A stretch of 64,000 nucleotides of DNA from Kluyvera sichuanensis. GTDB taxonomy: Bacteria; Pseudomonadota; Gammaproteobacteria; Enterobacterales; Enterobacteriaceae. The stretch lies in NCBI RefSeq assembly GCF_014218705.1, contig NZ_JABBJF010000020.1, forward strand, positions 31,997-95,996, written 5' to 3'. Positions 10,317 through 20,145 of the stretch are shown here, piece by piece (position 1 is the stretch's first letter; each line of letters starts with the position of its first letter). The notes beneath the pieces were generated by a model that saw only the letters and a list, made by a program, of their open reading frames with translations, searched no databases and was not told where the DNA came from. A program made the translations under genes and the position numbers.

Positions 10317-11342
10317 GTGATGCCTCGATCCGTTCCTCAACCCGGCCAGCCCGCGCGACGTTTTCGCTGGCCGCCGGGCATGCCGCAGATTACGGCGCTG
10401 ATTCTGGTGCTGCTGGTGGATAGCCTTGTCGCGCCGCACTTTTTCCAGATAACGCTGCAGGATGGCCGCCTGTTCGGCAGCCCGATTGATATCCTCAACC
10501 GCGCCGCCCCCGTGGCGCTACTGGCGATTGGTATGACGCTGGTGATTGCCACCGGCGGCATCGATCTTTCCGTGGGCGCGGTGATGGCGATTGCCGGGGC
10601 CACCGCCGCCTCAATGACCGTGGCCGGGCACAGCCTGCCGGTGGTGCTGTTGGCGGCGCTGGGTTCCGGCGTGCTGGCGGGGCTGTGGAACGGCATCCTG
10701 GTTGCCATCCTCAAGATACAGCCCTTTGTGGCAACGCTCATCCTGATGGTGGCCGGACGCGGCGTGGCGCAGCTGATCACTTCCGGGCAGATCGTCACCT
10801 TCGACTCGCCGTCGCTGGCGTGGATCGGCAGCGGTAAGTTTCTGCTGTTCCCGACGCCGGTGATTATCGCGCTGGTGACGCTGGTCCTCTTCTGGCTGCT
10901 GGCGCGTAAAACGGCCCTCGGCATGTTTATTGAAGCGGTGGGGATCAACATCCGCGCGGCGAAAAACGCCGGGGTAAACACCCGCATCGTGGTGATGCTG
11001 GCTTACGTGCTGAGCGGTGTCTGCGCCGCCATTGCCGGCACCATTGTGGCGGCGGACATTCGCGGAGCCGATGCCAACAACGCCGGGCTGTGGCTGGAGC
11101 TGGATGCCATTCTGGCGGTGGTGATTGGCGGCGGCTCGCTGATGGGCGGGCGCTTTAACCTGCTGCTGTCGGTGGTCGGCGCGCTGATTATTCAGGGCAT
11201 GAACACCGGCATTTTACTCTCCGGTTTCCCGCCCGAGCTTAACCAGGTGGTGAAGGCGGTGGTGGTGATGTGCGTGCTGATCGTCCAGTCGCCGCGCTTT
11301 ATTCAGATGCTGAAGAGGGTTCGCCGCGATGATAAAACGTAA
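10317..11342 (+). CDS. ytfT: Galactofuranose ABC transporter, permease YtfT
   Basis: Inner-membrane permease of the RbsC/AraH family that pairs with YjfF. 341 residues from the GTG at 10317, six bases after AAGGAG; this matches the E. coli start, where two methionine codons stand side by side, but the ATG at 10320 is equally possible. Signature blocks MTLVIATGGIDLSVGA and VIGGGSLMGGRFNLLLSVVGALIIQGM are intact, with eight to ten hydrophobic segments. Its 3' end overlaps yjfF by 14 bases, so the two permease halves are probably made in equal amounts. Confidence 0.95.
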   Translation: MMPRSVPQPGQPARRFRWPPGMPQITALILVLLVDSLVAPHFFQITLQDGRLFGSPIDILNRAAPVALLAIGMTLVIATGGIDLSVGAVMAIAGATAASMTVAGHSLPVVLLAALGSGVLAGLWNGILVAILKIQPFVATLILMVAGRGVAQLITSGQIVTFDSPSLAWIGSGKFLLFPTPVIIALVTLVLFWLLARKTALGMFIEAVGINIRAAKNAGVNTRIVVMLAYVLSGVCAAIAGTIVAADIRGADANNAGLWLELDAILAVVIGGGSLMGGRFNLLLSVVGALIIQGMNTGILLSGFPPELNQVVKAVVVMCVLIVQSPRFIQMLKRVRRDDKT

Positions 11343-12330
11343 TTTACCGCTGATGATCACCCTGGGCGTGTTCATCCTCGGCTATCTCTACTGCCTGACC
11401 CAGTTTCCCGGTTTTGCGTCTACGCGGGTGATTTGCAACATTCTGACCGACAACGCCTTTCTGGGCATCGTGGCGGTAGGGATGACCTTTGTGATCCTCT
11501 CCGGCGGTATCGATCTCTCCGTCGGCTCGGTGATCGCCTTTACCGGCGTGTTCTTAGCCAAGGCCATTGGCGTATGGGGGCTGTCGCCGCTGGTAGCCTT
11601 CCCGCTGGTGCTGGTGATGGGCTGCGCCTTCGGGGCGTTTATGGGCTGGCTGATTGATGCGCTGAAGATCCCGGCGTTTATCATCACTCTTGCCGGAATG
11701 TTCTTTTTGCGCGGCGTCAGCTATCTGGTCTCCGAAGAGTCGATTCCTATCGATCATCCGCTCTATGACACTCTCTCCGGGCTGGCGTGGACCATTCCCG
11801 GCGGCGGTCGCCTGAGCGCGATGGGGCTGCTGATGCTGCTGGTGGTGATTCTGGGGATCTTCCTGGCTCACCGTACCCGCTTTGGCAATCAGGTGTACGC
11901 CATCGGCGGCAGCGCCACCTCAGCGAATCTGATGGGGATTCCGACCCGCAGCACCATCGTGCGCATCTATATGCTGTCGACGGGGCTGGCGACGCTTGCC
12001 GGTATCGTCTTCTCCATCTATACCCAGGCAGGCTACGCGCTGGCAGGCGTCGGGGTAGAACTGGATGCCATTGCCTCGGTGGTGATTGGCGGAACGCTGC
12101 TGAGCGGCGGGGTGGGTACGGTGCTCGGCACGCTGTTCGGTGTCGGCATTCAGGGGCTGATTCAGACCTATATCAACTTTGACGGCACGCTCAGCTCCTG
12201 GTGGACGAAGATCGCCATCGGCATTTTGCTGTTTATTTTCATTGCGCTCCAGCGTGCGCTGACGGTGCTGTGGGAGAACCGCCAGAATGCGGCGGTGACT
12301 CGCGTTAGCGCGGCAGTAACAAAGGACTAA
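11329..12330 (+). CDS. yjfF: Galactofuranose ABC transporter, permease YjfF
   Basis: Second permease of the galactofuranose importer, 333 residues (E. coli 331). Shows the same family signature as YtfT (MTFVILSGGIDLSVGSVIAFTG) and the conserved VELDAIASVVIGGTLLSGG block, with many hydrophobic helices. It starts inside the end of ytfT and closes the ytfQRT-yjfF operon. In E. coli fbp lies next; here a chemoreceptor gene comes between. Confidence 0.96.
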   Translation: MIKRNLPLMITLGVFILGYLYCLTQFPGFASTRVICNILTDNAFLGIVAVGMTFVILSGGIDLSVGSVIAFTGVFLAKAIGVWGLSPLVAFPLVLVMGCAFGAFMGWLIDALKIPAFIITLAGMFFLRGVSYLVSEESIPIDHPLYDTLSGLAWTIPGGGRLSAMGLLMLLVVILGIFLAHRTRFGNQVYAIGGSATSANLMGIPTRSTIVRIYMLSTGLATLAGIVFSIYTQAGYALAGVGVELDAIASVVIGGTLLSGGVGTVLGTLFGVGIQGLIQTYINFDGTLSSWWTKIAIGILLFIFIALQRALTVLWENRQNAAVTRVSAAVTKD

Positions 12331-12343
12331 CACACTGAAACAC

Positions 12344-12370
12344 TAATGTTTTTCCGGTAGCGGCCGATAC
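12344..12370 (+). promoter_or_regulatory. Sigma-28 (FliA) flagellar-class promoter
   Basis: TAATGTTT (12344-12351), an 11-base spacer, then GCCGATAC (12363-12370). Against the sigma-28 consensus TAAAGTTT-N11-GCCGATAA this is 7 of 8 and 7 of 8 with exact spacing. It sits 44 bp before a chemoreceptor gene, the expected class 3 flagellar target. Confidence 0.85.
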
Positions 12371-12413
12371 TGTCTTTTTACGCCAAACAGTACCCCTGCT
12401 ACCGGACAACACT

Positions 12414-13979
12414 ATGATGCTAAAAACGCTCTCTATCCGTACCGGCTTGCTGTCCCTGCTCGCCGTGATGACCCTGCTGCTGGTTTTAGTCAGCGGTATC
12501 GGCATTTATGCCCTCACCAAAAGCTCCACCTCTCTACAACGCATTGACCATCTGCAAAGCGACCAAATGACCCAGCTGAACGAAGGTTATACGTTGATAT
12601 TGCGTGCGCGTAACGAAGCCAGTCAGGCGGTCCGGCTGATGGAAATCGGCATGCTCGATGATGCGACGAAAGCAGTAAAAGCCCTCAATGGTGAAGTGGC
12701 CCAGGGGCAGAAGATTATTGCCGATGTGGGCCAGTCCTCGATGGATGATGCCGACGGCGCGCAGCTACTGGCGAACGTCATGAAAAGCTTCGAAGCCTAC
12801 AACACGCAAGGGATCGTGCCGATGCTGGCGGCGCTGAATCAGCAAAACGTTGACGGCTATTACGATCTGCTGGAAAAGACCATGATCCCGGTCTCTCGCC
12901 AGTTTGACGATGCGATCCACGCGTTCCAGGACTGGGGCGAGTCTCGCGGTCAAATTGAAGTCGCCGCGGTGCACAGTACCAAAAACCGTGTGCTGGTACT
13001 GATGGTTATCGCCATTCTGCTGACCGCAGGCGTGATGGCGCTGGGCTGGCTGCAGCTGCGTCATCTGCTGCTTAAACCGCTGGCGGCGGCGATTGGCCAA
13101 CTGGAGCAGGTGGCGGCAGGAGATTTAACCGATTCGCCGCTGAAGGCGAGCAGTGCGGAGATTAAGCGTCTGAACGTGGCGATTGCCGGTATGCGCGAGT
13201 CGATGATGAACTCGGTGATGCGCGTGCGCGATGCCAGTTCGCAGATTGATGTTGGCAGCCGTGAGCTGACGGCGGGCAACAACCATCTGGCGCAGCGCAC
13301 CGAGTCGACGGCGACGTCGCTTGAGCAAACGGCGGCCAGCATGGAAGAGATCACTGCCACCGTGAAGCAGAACGCCGATAACGCCGACCAGGCGCACAAG
13401 CTGGCGCAGGAAGTGTCCGATACTGCCGACCGTGGTAGCGAAATGGTCTGCTACGTGATTGAAAAAATGCAGGATATTGCCGGCAGCGCCAACCGTATCG
13501 CCGATATCCTCAGCGTGATTGACGGGATTGCCTTCCAGACCAACATTCTGGCGCTGAACGCCTCGGTAGAAGCGGCGCGCGCGGGTGAGCAGGGGCGCGG
13601 ATTCGCGGTGGTAGCAGGTGAAGTGCGTAACCTGGCAAGCCGCAGCGCGGATGCCGCCAAAGAGATTCGTCAGCTGATCTCTGCCTCACAAACCCACGTC
13701 AGCGAAGGCAGTGACCTGGCGCAGCAGGCGGGGGAAACTATGGATGAGATTGCCAGTGAAGTGATGCGCATGACCAAACTGATGCGCGAGATTGCCAGCG
13801 CGTCGCAGGAGCAGAGTCGCGGCATTGAGCAGGTGAATATTGCGGTAAGCCAGATGGATGAAACGGCGCAGCAGAACGCGGCGCTGGTACAGCAGTCGTC
13901 GGCGGCAACCCGTTCGCTGGAGGAGCAGTCGCAGGCGCTGGTGGCGGCGATGTCGTCGTTCCGGTTGCAGGTGTCGTAG
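12414..13979 (+). CDS. Methyl-accepting chemotaxis protein
   Basis: Inner-membrane chemoreceptor of 521 residues. Transmembrane helix 1 at about residues 12-32, a periplasmic four-helix ligand domain of the Tar type to about 190, transmembrane helix 2 at about 192-213, a HAMP domain to about 270, and the cytoplasmic signalling hairpin with the highly conserved tip QTNILALNASVEAARAGEQG. The C-terminus ends FRLQVS without the NWETF tether that binds CheR and CheB, so its adaptation would depend on other receptors in the array. Two adjacent ATG codons (12414, 12417) can start it. The ligand cannot be read from the sequence. Absent from this site in E. coli K-12. Confidence 0.93.
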   Translation: MMLKTLSIRTGLLSLLAVMTLLLVLVSGIGIYALTKSSTSLQRIDHLQSDQMTQLNEGYTLILRARNEASQAVRLMEIGMLDDATKAVKALNGEVAQGQKIIADVGQSSMDDADGAQLLANVMKSFEAYNTQGIVPMLAALNQQNVDGYYDLLEKTMIPVSRQFDDAIHAFQDWGESRGQIEVAAVHSTKNRVLVLMVIAILLTAGVMALGWLQLRHLLLKPLAAAIGQLEQVAAGDLTDSPLKASSAEIKRLNVAIAGMRESMMNSVMRVRDASSQIDVGSRELTAGNNHLAQRTESTATSLEQTAASMEEITATVKQNADNADQAHKLAQEVSDTADRGSEMVCYVIEKMQDIAGSANRIADILSVIDGIAFQTNILALNASVEAARAGEQGRGFAVVAGEVRNLASRSADAAKEIRQLISASQTHVSEGSDLAQQAGETMDEIASEVMRMTKLMREIASASQEQSRGIEQVNIAVSQMDETAQQNAALVQQSSAATRSLEEQSQALVAAMSSFRLQVS

Positions 13980-13987
13980 CGAGGTTG

Positions 13988-14077
13988 CCCCCTCACCCTA
14001 ACCCTCTCCCCACGGGGGAGAGGGAACCGTCCGGTTTTCTCCCTCGCCCCTGTGGGGAGAGGGCCGGGGTGAGGGGG
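13988..14077. repeat. Palindromic intergenic repeat, copy 2
   Basis: CCCCCTCACCCTAACCCTCTCC at the left and GGCCGGGGTGAGGGGG at the right, with two inner hairpins built on CCCTCTCCCC / GGGGAGAGGG. It lies between the convergent chemoreceptor and fbp genes and could form a cruciform or a bidirectional terminator. Confidence 0.9.
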
Positions 14078-14091
14078 CATCCTCAATAAGA

Positions 14092-15090
14092 TTACGCGTC
14101 CGGGAACTCGCGAATCAAACGCTCAACGTCTTCCACCATATGGTCATTACCCACGAAGAACGAACGACGCTGGTGCAGGGTTTCCGGCACGATATCCAGA
14201 ATACGCTCTTTCCCATCGCTGGCCTTGCCGCCGGCCTGTTCCGCGAGGAACGCCATTGGGTTGCACTCATACAGCAGACGCAGTTTCCCATCCGGGTGGC
14301 TGGCGGTGCTTGGGTACAGGTAGATCCCGCCTTTCAGCAGGTTGCGGTGGAAATCGGCCACCAGAGAACCGATGTAGCGTGAGGTGTACGGGCGCTGCGT
14401 GGACTTATCTTCTTCCTGGCAGAACTTGATGTACTTCTTCACCCCGTTCGGGAACTTGATGTAGTTGCCTTCGTTGATGGAGTAGGTGCTACCGCGCTGA
14501 GGGAAGCGCATACGCTCCTGGCACAGGCAGAACACACCCAGCGACGGATCGTAAGTAAAGGCGTGCACGCCACAGCCGGTGGTGTACACCAACATGGTGG
14601 AGGAGCCGTAAACCACATAGCCCGCAGCGACCTGGCGGTTACCCGGCTGCAGGAAATCTTCTTCGGTGACCGGCGTACCCACTGGGGTTACGCGACGATA
14701 GATAGAGAAGATGGTACCGACAGAGACGTTAACGTCGATATTAGATGAGCCATCCAGCGGGTCCATCAGGACCACATACTTCGCGTGTTCGCAGCCGTCG
14801 AATACGACAATTTCGTCTTCTTCTTCGGAGGCGATACCAGCGACGATGTCACGGGCGCGCAGCGCGGCTTTCAGCTTCTCGTTTGCGAACAAATCGAGCT
14901 TTTGTTGTACTTCTCCCTGTACGTTTTCTGCGCCGCTGGCACCCAGGATATCGACCAGACCGGCCTTATTGATATCGCGGTGGATGATCTTGGCACCTAG
15001 CTTTATTGCCGACAGCAAAGCAGTGAGCTCACCGGTAGCATGAGAGAACTCGTGCTGCTTTTCGACAATAAATTCACCTAACGTTTTCAT
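14092..15090 (-). CDS. fbp: Fructose-1,6-bisphosphatase, class I
   Basis: Gluconeogenic enzyme that hydrolyses fructose 1,6-bisphosphate to fructose 6-phosphate; cytoplasmic tetramer, inhibited by AMP in E. coli. Translation from the ATG at 15088-15090 gives 332 residues, the E. coli length, starting [20 protein letters not shown]. The metal-binding motif [12 protein letters not shown] is intact. An in-frame extension upstream to 15225 is not family sequence. Divergent from mpl, as in E. coli. Confidence 0.97.
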   Translation of the reverse strand: MKTLGEFIVEKQHEFSHATGELTALLSAIKLGAKIIHRDINKAGLVDILGASGAENVQGEVQQKLDLFANEKLKAALRARDIVAGIASEEEDEIVVFDGCEHAKYVVLMDPLDGSSNIDVNVSVGTIFSIYRRVTPVGTPVTEEDFLQPGNRQVAAGYVVYGSSTMLVYTTGCGVHAFTYDPSLGVFCLCQERMRFPQRGSTYSINEGNYIKFPNGVKKYIKFCQEEDKSTQRPYTSRYIGSLVADFHRNLLKGGIYLYPSTASHPDGKLRLLYECNPMAFLAEQAGGKASDGKERILDIVPETLHQRRSFFVGNDHMVEDVERLIREFPDA

Positions 15091-15266
15091 AACACTTTCC
15101 CTGACAGTGGATGTTGAGTAAAACGACTGCAACAATATTAACAAAGAATAAAAAAAATTCGCACTGGTGAATCGCGCCAGCAAACTACGGAATATCCTTA
15201 AATGCGTTTCTCTGCTGGCAAACATATGGGTAAAATGCGGAGCAGATAAAAAAAGGATAGTGACGT

Positions 15267-16637
15267 ATGCGCATTCATATTTTGGGTATTTGTGGCACCT
15301 TCATGGGCGGTCTGGCAATGCTGGCTCGCTCGCTGGGTCATGAAGTCACGGGTTCGGATGCCAATGTGTATCCCCCGATGAGCACGCTGCTTGAAAAGCA
15401 AGGCATTGATTTAATTCAGGGTTATGACGCAAGTCAGCTCGACCCGCAGCCGGATCTGGTGATCATCGGCAACGCCATGACGCGCGGTAACCCGTGCGTA
15501 GAAGCGGTGCTGGAAAAGAACATTCCGTATATGTCCGGCCCGCAGTGGCTGCACGACTTCGTGCTGCGCGATCGCTGGGTTGTGGCGGTTGCCGGTACCC
15601 ACGGCAAAACCACCACTGCCGGTATGGCGACCTGGATCCTTGAAGAGTGCGGCTACAAGCCGGGCTTCGTGATCGGCGGCGTACCGGGGAACTTCGAGGT
15701 TTCCGCGCGTCTGGGCGACAGCCCGTTCTTCGTGATTGAAGCCGATGAATACGACTGCGCCTTCTTCGATAAGCGCTCCAAATTCGTGCATTACTGCCCG
15801 CGTACGCTGATCCTCAACAACCTTGAGTTCGATCACGCGGATATCTTCGACGACCTGAAAGCTATCCAGAAACAATTCCACCATCTGGTGCGCATCGTTC
15901 CGGGCCAGGGCCGTATCATCCTGCCGGAAAACGACGCCAACCTGAAACAGGTGATGGCAATGGGCTGCTGGAGCGAGCAGGAGCTGGTGGGCGAGCAGGG
16001 CCACTGGCAGGCGAAAAAACTCAATACCGACGCCTCCGAGTGGGAAGTACTGCTCGACGGTGAAAAAGTCGGTGAAGTGAAGTGGGGCCTGGTCGGCGAA
16101 CACAATATGCATAACGGCCTGATGGCGATTGCCGCCGCGCGTCATGTTGGTGTGACGCCAGCTGATGCCGCCAACGCGCTGGGCAGCTTTATCAACGCCC
16201 GTCGTCGTCTGGAGCTTCGCGGTGAAGCCAACGGCGTTTGCGTTTATGACGACTTCGCGCACCACCCAACGGCTATCCTCGCGACGCTGCAAGCGCTGCG
16301 CGGCAAAGTGGGCGGTACCGCGAAAATCATCGCCGTACTGGAACCGCGCTCGAACACCATGAAAATGGGCGTCTGCAAAGACGACCTGGCGCCGTCTCTG
16401 GGCCGCGCGGATGAAGTGTTCCTGCTGCAGCCGCAGCACATTCCGTGGCAGGTCGCGGAGGTGGCAGAAGCCTGTGTGCAGCCTGCGCACTGGAGCGCTG
16501 ACGTAGACGCGCTGGCCGATATGATTGTGAAGAGCGCCGAGCCTGGCGACCATATTCTGGTGATGAGTAACGGCGGCTTCGGCGGCATTCATCAGAAACT
16601 GCTCGACGGGCTGGCGAAGAAAGCGCAGCAGGAGTAA
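15267..16637 (+). CDS. mpl: UDP-N-acetylmuramate:L-alanyl-gamma-D-glutamyl-meso-diaminopimelate ligase
   Basis: Cell-wall recycling enzyme: joins the murein tripeptide recovered from old peptidoglycan to UDP-MurNAc, using ATP. 456 residues (E. coli 457). Mur-ligase architecture: N-terminal UDP-binding Rossmann domain ([15 protein letters not shown]), central ATPase with P-loop GTHGKTTT at residues 110-117, and a C-terminal domain with [11 protein letters not shown] and [10 protein letters not shown]. Ribosome site AAAAAGGA precedes the ATG. Confidence 0.97.
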   Translation: MRIHILGICGTFMGGLAMLARSLGHEVTGSDANVYPPMSTLLEKQGIDLIQGYDASQLDPQPDLVIIGNAMTRGNPCVEAVLEKNIPYMSGPQWLHDFVLRDRWVVAVAGTHGKTTTAGMATWILEECGYKPGFVIGGVPGNFEVSARLGDSPFFVIEADEYDCAFFDKRSKFVHYCPRTLILNNLEFDHADIFDDLKAIQKQFHHLVRIVPGQGRIILPENDANLKQVMAMGCWSEQELVGEQGHWQAKKLNTDASEWEVLLDGEKVGEVKWGLVGEHNMHNGLMAIAAARHVGVTPADAANALGSFINARRRLELRGEANGVCVYDDFAHHPTAILATLQALRGKVGGTAKIIAVLEPRSNTMKMGVCKDDLAPSLGRADEVFLLQPQHIPWQVAEVAEACVQPAHWSADVDALADMIVKSAEPGDHILVMSNGGFGGIHQKLLDGLAKKAQQE

Positions 16638-16664
16638 TTCGCTGATGTTGCGCTGAGCGGGTTG

Positions 16665-16754
16665 CCCCCTCAACCTAACCCTCTCCCCAAAGGGGAGAGG
16701 GGACCGCCCGGTTTTCTCCCTCGCCCCTTTGGGGAGAGGGCCGGGGTGAGGGGG
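16665..16754. repeat. Palindromic intergenic repeat, copy 3
   Basis: CCCCCTCAACCTAACCCTCTCC to GGCCGGGGTGAGGGGG, nearly identical to copy 2 over about 90 bp. Lies between mpl and the GNAT gene, 36 bp before the latter's start. Confidence 0.9.
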
Positions 16755-16789
16755 CTCGCTCGATATAGCCCTTTCCCCGGAAACCAAAA

Positions 16790-17311
16790 ATGCTCACCGC
16801 CAAAAAAATCACCTCAACCGACTCTGTCTTATTCCCCCCACTAGACACCCTTTACACTCACGCCTTCCCCTGGCACGAACAGCGCGAACTCCCCGCTAAA
16901 CAACGCGCACTTAACTCCCCGCACTACGCGCTGGAAGCGTGGTTCGATGGTGAACAGTTTATTGGCATGAGTGGATGCTGGGCGTTCGACGGCTACGTCT
17001 ATATTGAACATCTGGCGGTCGACAGCAGCCTACGTTCCCAGGGTTACGGCAAACGTCTGCTGGGGCAGATCCTCGAGCGCGCGCCGAAAACCATTCTGGA
17101 AATCGACCCGCTGACCACCGAGATAGCCCACAAGCGCCTGCGTTTCTATGAAAGCATGGGATTCTTCGCCAACCCGTGGCCGCACGCGCACCCGACCTAT
17201 CATGCCGGCATCGCCGATCACGAACTGATTGTGCTGAGCTACCCGCAGCCGATTGACGAAGGGCAGTACCAGCGCTTCAACCATGATTTGTGCCAGATTG
17301 TGATGGCATGA
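16790..17311 (+). CDS. GNAT-family N-acetyltransferase
   Basis: 173-residue protein of the GCN5-related acetyltransferase fold. The acetyl-CoA pyrophosphate-binding loop is SQGYGKRLL near residue 83, following the usual strand HLAVDSSLRS; the later KRLRFYESMGF block is motif B, common in GNATs. The substrate cannot be told. The ribosome site is weak, and the gene lies between mpl and darP, an interval without a gene in E. coli K-12. It is followed by an REP-like inverted repeat and is convergent with darP. Confidence 0.85.
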   Translation: MLTAKKITSTDSVLFPPLDTLYTHAFPWHEQRELPAKQRALNSPHYALEAWFDGEQFIGMSGCWAFDGYVYIEHLAVDSSLRSQGYGKRLLGQILERAPKTILEIDPLTTEIAHKRLRFYESMGFFANPWPHAHPTYHAGIADHELIVLSYPQPIDEGQYQRFNHDLCQIVMA

Positions 17312-17360
17312 AAGTCGCCCGGCCGAGCAGCGCGACGCCGGGATGTTGCACAAGACGGGC

Positions 17361-17390
17361 AAAAAAATACCCTCACGAAGAGGGCATTTT
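17361..17390 (-). terminator. Terminator after darP
   Basis: Stem 17368-17374 / 17380-17386 (minus strand TGCCCTC-TTCGT-GAGGGTA) followed on the minus strand by seven T. It lies 10-40 bases beyond the darP stop. Confidence 0.8.
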
Positions 17391-17398
17391 CTTGACGC

Positions 17399-17950
17399 TT
17401 AGTCCTGGTGTTCGGACAGCTCGCGCAGATACTGGAAGATCTGGCGGGAAGATTTTGGCGGCTTATTGCCGGCTTTTTCTTTCCTGGCGTTACGCACCAG
17501 CGAACGCAGCTGCTGACGGTCGGCGTCAGGCCACAGGTTCATCACTTCTTCGATGGCTTCATCGCTACCGTCAACCATACGGTCACGCAGCTGTTCCAGT
17601 TTATGGAACACAACAACCTGCTGGTTGTGGCGGTTTTTCAGCTTATCCAGCGCCTGACGGAAAGGTTCTACGTCACGCTGACGCAGCATTTTACCAATCA
17701 GCTGCAGCTGGCGGCGGCGGCCTTCCATCTTAATACGCTGCGCCAGTTCAATGGCTGCGCGCAGATCGGCGTCCAGCGGGATTTTATCCAGCGCGTTCTT
17801 ACCGAGCTCAACCAGTTCTACCCCAAGCTTTTTCAGCTCTTCGGCATCACGTTTAATTTCACTCTTGCTGACCCAGATAATTTCATCATCTTCGTCTTCG
17901 ATATCATCACCGGGGACGTCGTCGAGCCAGTCTTCGGGCTGCTTTGTCAT
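17399..17950 (-). CDS. darP: Dual-action ribosomal maturation protein DarP (YjgA)
   Basis: Cytoplasmic factor that binds late 50S ribosomal precursors and helps form the peptidyl transferase centre. 183 residues, all-helical, with an acidic N-terminus ([14 protein letters not shown]) and a basic C-terminal region ([17 protein letters not shown]). Matches the former YjgA/UPF0307 family at full length. Divergent from pmbA, 106 bp away, as in E. coli. Confidence 0.95.
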   Translation of the reverse strand: MTKQPEDWLDDVPGDDIEDEDDEIIWVSKSEIKRDAEELKKLGVELVELGKNALDKIPLDADLRAAIELAQRIKMEGRRRQLQLIGKMLRQRDVEPFRQALDKLKNRHNQQVVVFHKLEQLRDRMVDGSDEAIEEVMNLWPDADRQQLRSLVRNARKEKAGNKPPKSSRQIFQYLRELSEHQD

Positions 17951-18056
17951 TTCAGGCTCCTTAAAAAAGAGGCTAATACTAACAGCTTGAGCGCATACTG
18001 AGAAAGGGTTCTCTGTTAGACTTCATTTAACTTTACCTCAGATTATGGCTTAGACG

Positions 18057-19397
18057 ATGAAAGTGATCACACAAGTTGCACAACAACGTATTGCGCTGGA
18101 AAAAGCGGTCTCTATGGCGCTGGAACTGGCAGCCACTCAATCAGACGGCGCGGAAGTGGCGGTCAGTAAAACCACCGGCATCGGCGTAAGCACCCGTTAT
18201 GGTGAAGTCGAAAACGTCGAATTTAATAGCGACGGGGCGCTGGGGATTACCGTCTATCACCAGAACCGTAAAGGCAGCGCATCGTCCACCGACCTGAGCC
18301 CGGATGCTATCGCCCGTACCGTGCAGGCGGCGTTAGACATCGCGCGCTACACCTCGCCGGACCCATGTGCAGGCGTGGCAGACAAAGAACTGCTGGCCTT
18401 TGAAGCCCCGGATCTTGACCTGTTCCACCCGGCGGAAGTCTCCCCGGATGAAGCCATCGAAATGGCGGCTCGCGCAGAGCAGGCTTCGCTGAAGGCTGAT
18501 AAACGCATTACCAACACCGAAGGCGGCAGCTTTAACAGCCACTACGGCATTAAAGTCTTCGGCAACAGCCACGGCATGCTGCAAAGCTACTGCTCAACCC
18601 GCCATTCCCTGTCCAGCTGCGTGATTGCCGAAGTGAACGGCGACATGGAGCGTGACTATGCCTATACCATCGGCCGCGCGCTGAGCGACCTGCAGTCCCC
18701 TGAATGGGTTGGTGAAGAGTGCGCGCGTCGCACCCTGTCTCGCCTGGAGCCGCGCAAGCTCTCCACCATGAAGGCGCCGGTGATTTTCGCCAACGAAGTG
18801 GCAACCGGGCTGTTTGGCCACCTGGTGGGCGCGATTGCTGGCGGCTCGGTTTACCGTAAATCGACCTTCCTGCTGGACTCTCTCGGTAAGCAAATTCTGC
18901 CGGAATGGCTGACCATTGAAGAGCATCCGCATCTGCTGAAAGGGCTGGCGTCGACGCCGTTCGACGGCGAAGGCGTGCGCACCGAGCGTCGCGACATCAT
19001 CAAAGACGGCGTGCTGACCCAGTGGCTGCTGACCAACTACTCCGCGCGTAAGCTGGGCCTGAAGAGCACCGGCCACGCGGGCGGTATCCACAACTGGCGT
19101 ATTGCCGGTTGCGGCCTGAGTTTTGAAAAGTTGCTTAAAGAGATGGGCACGGGTCTTGTCGTGACTGAACTGATGGGGCAGGGTGTTAGCGGCATCACCG
19201 GCGACTACTCTCGCGGTGCATCCGGCTTCTGGGTTGAGAACGGCGAAATTCAGTATCCGGTGAGTGAAATCACCATCGCTGGCAACCTGAAAGACATGTG
19301 GCGCAATATGGTCACTATCGCCGACGATATTGAGACACGCAGTAACATTCAATGTGGTTCCGTACTGTTACCGGAGATGAAAATCGCCGGACAGTAA
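18057..19397 (+). CDS. pmbA: Metalloprotease subunit PmbA (TldE)
   Basis: Partner of TldD in a heterodimeric protease that trims unfolded peptides, matures microcin B17 and affects CcdA antitoxin turnover. 446 residues, about four shorter than E. coli PmbA because the upstream ATG at 18044 is followed at once by a TAG; the ATG at 18057 is therefore the start. Conserved blocks [31 protein letters not shown] and [21 protein letters not shown] are intact. The zinc site belongs to TldD, so its absence here is normal. Confidence 0.96.
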   Translation: MKVITQVAQQRIALEKAVSMALELAATQSDGAEVAVSKTTGIGVSTRYGEVENVEFNSDGALGITVYHQNRKGSASSTDLSPDAIARTVQAALDIARYTSPDPCAGVADKELLAFEAPDLDLFHPAEVSPDEAIEMAARAEQASLKADKRITNTEGGSFNSHYGIKVFGNSHGMLQSYCSTRHSLSSCVIAEVNGDMERDYAYTIGRALSDLQSPEWVGEECARRTLSRLEPRKLSTMKAPVIFANEVATGLFGHLVGAIAGGSVYRKSTFLLDSLGKQILPEWLTIEEHPHLLKGLASTPFDGEGVRTERRDIIKDGVLTQWLLTNYSARKLGLKSTGHAGGIHNWRIAGCGLSFEKLLKEMGTGLVVTELMGQGVSGITGDYSRGASGFWVENGEIQYPVSEITIAGNLKDMWRNMVTIADDIETRSNIQCGSVLLPEMKIAGQ

Positions 19398-19457
19398 TCA
19401 CGTATTGGGCGCATCCTGCTGCGCCCGTTCGCTTAAATAATAAAAAGGAAGTGAGCA

Positions 19458-19844
19458 ATGCGTAAAAAACTGGTTGCGATGCTGGCGGTCTCCGCGCTGG
19501 CGCTGGGTTCGGCTTCTGCCTTTGCTGACCTGGGCGAAGATATGGACACCCTGGCGGAAAATCTGCAGGTCGTGCAGAAGACCACCGACGTGGGTGAACT
19601 GAAAGCGGCGCTGACGAAGATGCGTACCGCCGCAGAAGACGCTAAAAAAGAGACCCCGCCGAAGCTGGAAGGCAAAGCGGCAGACAGCGCGGAAATGAAA
19701 GACTATCACCATGGGATGGATACGCTGATTGGTCAGATTGACGGTGCGCTGAAGCTGGCGAACGAGGGCAAAGTGAAAGAAGCCCAGGCCGCCGCGGAAG
19801 ATTTCAAAACCACCCGCAACGAGAACCACAAGAAGTTCCGCTAA
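19458..19844 (+). CDS. cybC: Soluble cytochrome b562
   Basis: Small periplasmic haem protein, a four-helix bundle of 128 residues with a signal peptide to about residue 22. Both axial haem ligands of cytochrome b562 are present: Met29 (Met7 of the mature protein, in ADLGEDM) and His124 (mature His102, in NENHKKFR). The physiological partner is not known. In some E. coli K-12 strains this gene is degenerate; here it is complete. It follows pmbA by 60 bp and is followed by its own hairpin. Confidence 0.95.
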   Translation: MRKKLVAMLAVSALALGSASAFADLGEDMDTLAENLQVVQKTTDVGELKAALTKMRTAAEDAKKETPPKLEGKAADSAEMKDYHHGMDTLIGQIDGALKLANEGKVKEAQAAAEDFKTTRNENHKKFR

Positions 19845-19853
19845 TCCTATCTC

Positions 19854-19886
19854 CGGAAGGCGTCGCCCTGACGCCTTCCGTCTTCG
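19854..19886 (+). terminator. Terminator after cybC
   Basis: Perfect 11-bp stem CGGAAGGCGTC / GACGCCTTCCG (19854-19864, 19870-19880) with loop GCCCT, followed by TCTTCG. The T run is short, so termination may be partial. Confidence 0.75.
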
Positions 19887-20056
19887 CTCCCCGAAAATTC
19901 CCCGAAAAACTTCACCGATATCACACTTTTCACCTTCGTTTTGCCATTCGCCTTTCCAATGACCTTGTCCCACAGACGTGACATTCATCACGCGAATATA
20001 TCGAAATCGTTACTTTCGTGGCGAATGTGTGAATCCGATCACTCAAGCCGTCTACC

Positions 20057-20076
20057 TTTCCACTTCGAAGTGGAAA
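20057..20076. promoter_or_regulatory. Perfect 20-bp palindrome upstream of the DUF431x cluster
   Basis: TTTCCACTTCGAAGTGGAAA is a perfect palindrome, 69 bp before the first gene of the cluster. No terminator-like T run follows it, so an operator is the better reading. The regulator encoded at the end of the cluster (26972-28882) is the obvious candidate to bind it. The remaining 300-bp gap from cybC holds a second looser inverted repeat (CGAAA/TTTCG near 20005) and no gene. Confidence 0.55.
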
Positions 20077-20145
20077 ACAACTCGCTACAAACTCCCATCC
20101 CCCGGCGTTAGGTTTATCCCCAGAGACATTAGCGGGGTAACACGA

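Noticed and set aside
15411..16787. A 458-codon open frame antisense to mpl, and others like it opposite tamB, nrdD and pepA
   Set aside because: Mirror frames of highly biased genes. They lack ribosome sites and run through a palindromic repeat in the case of the mpl one.
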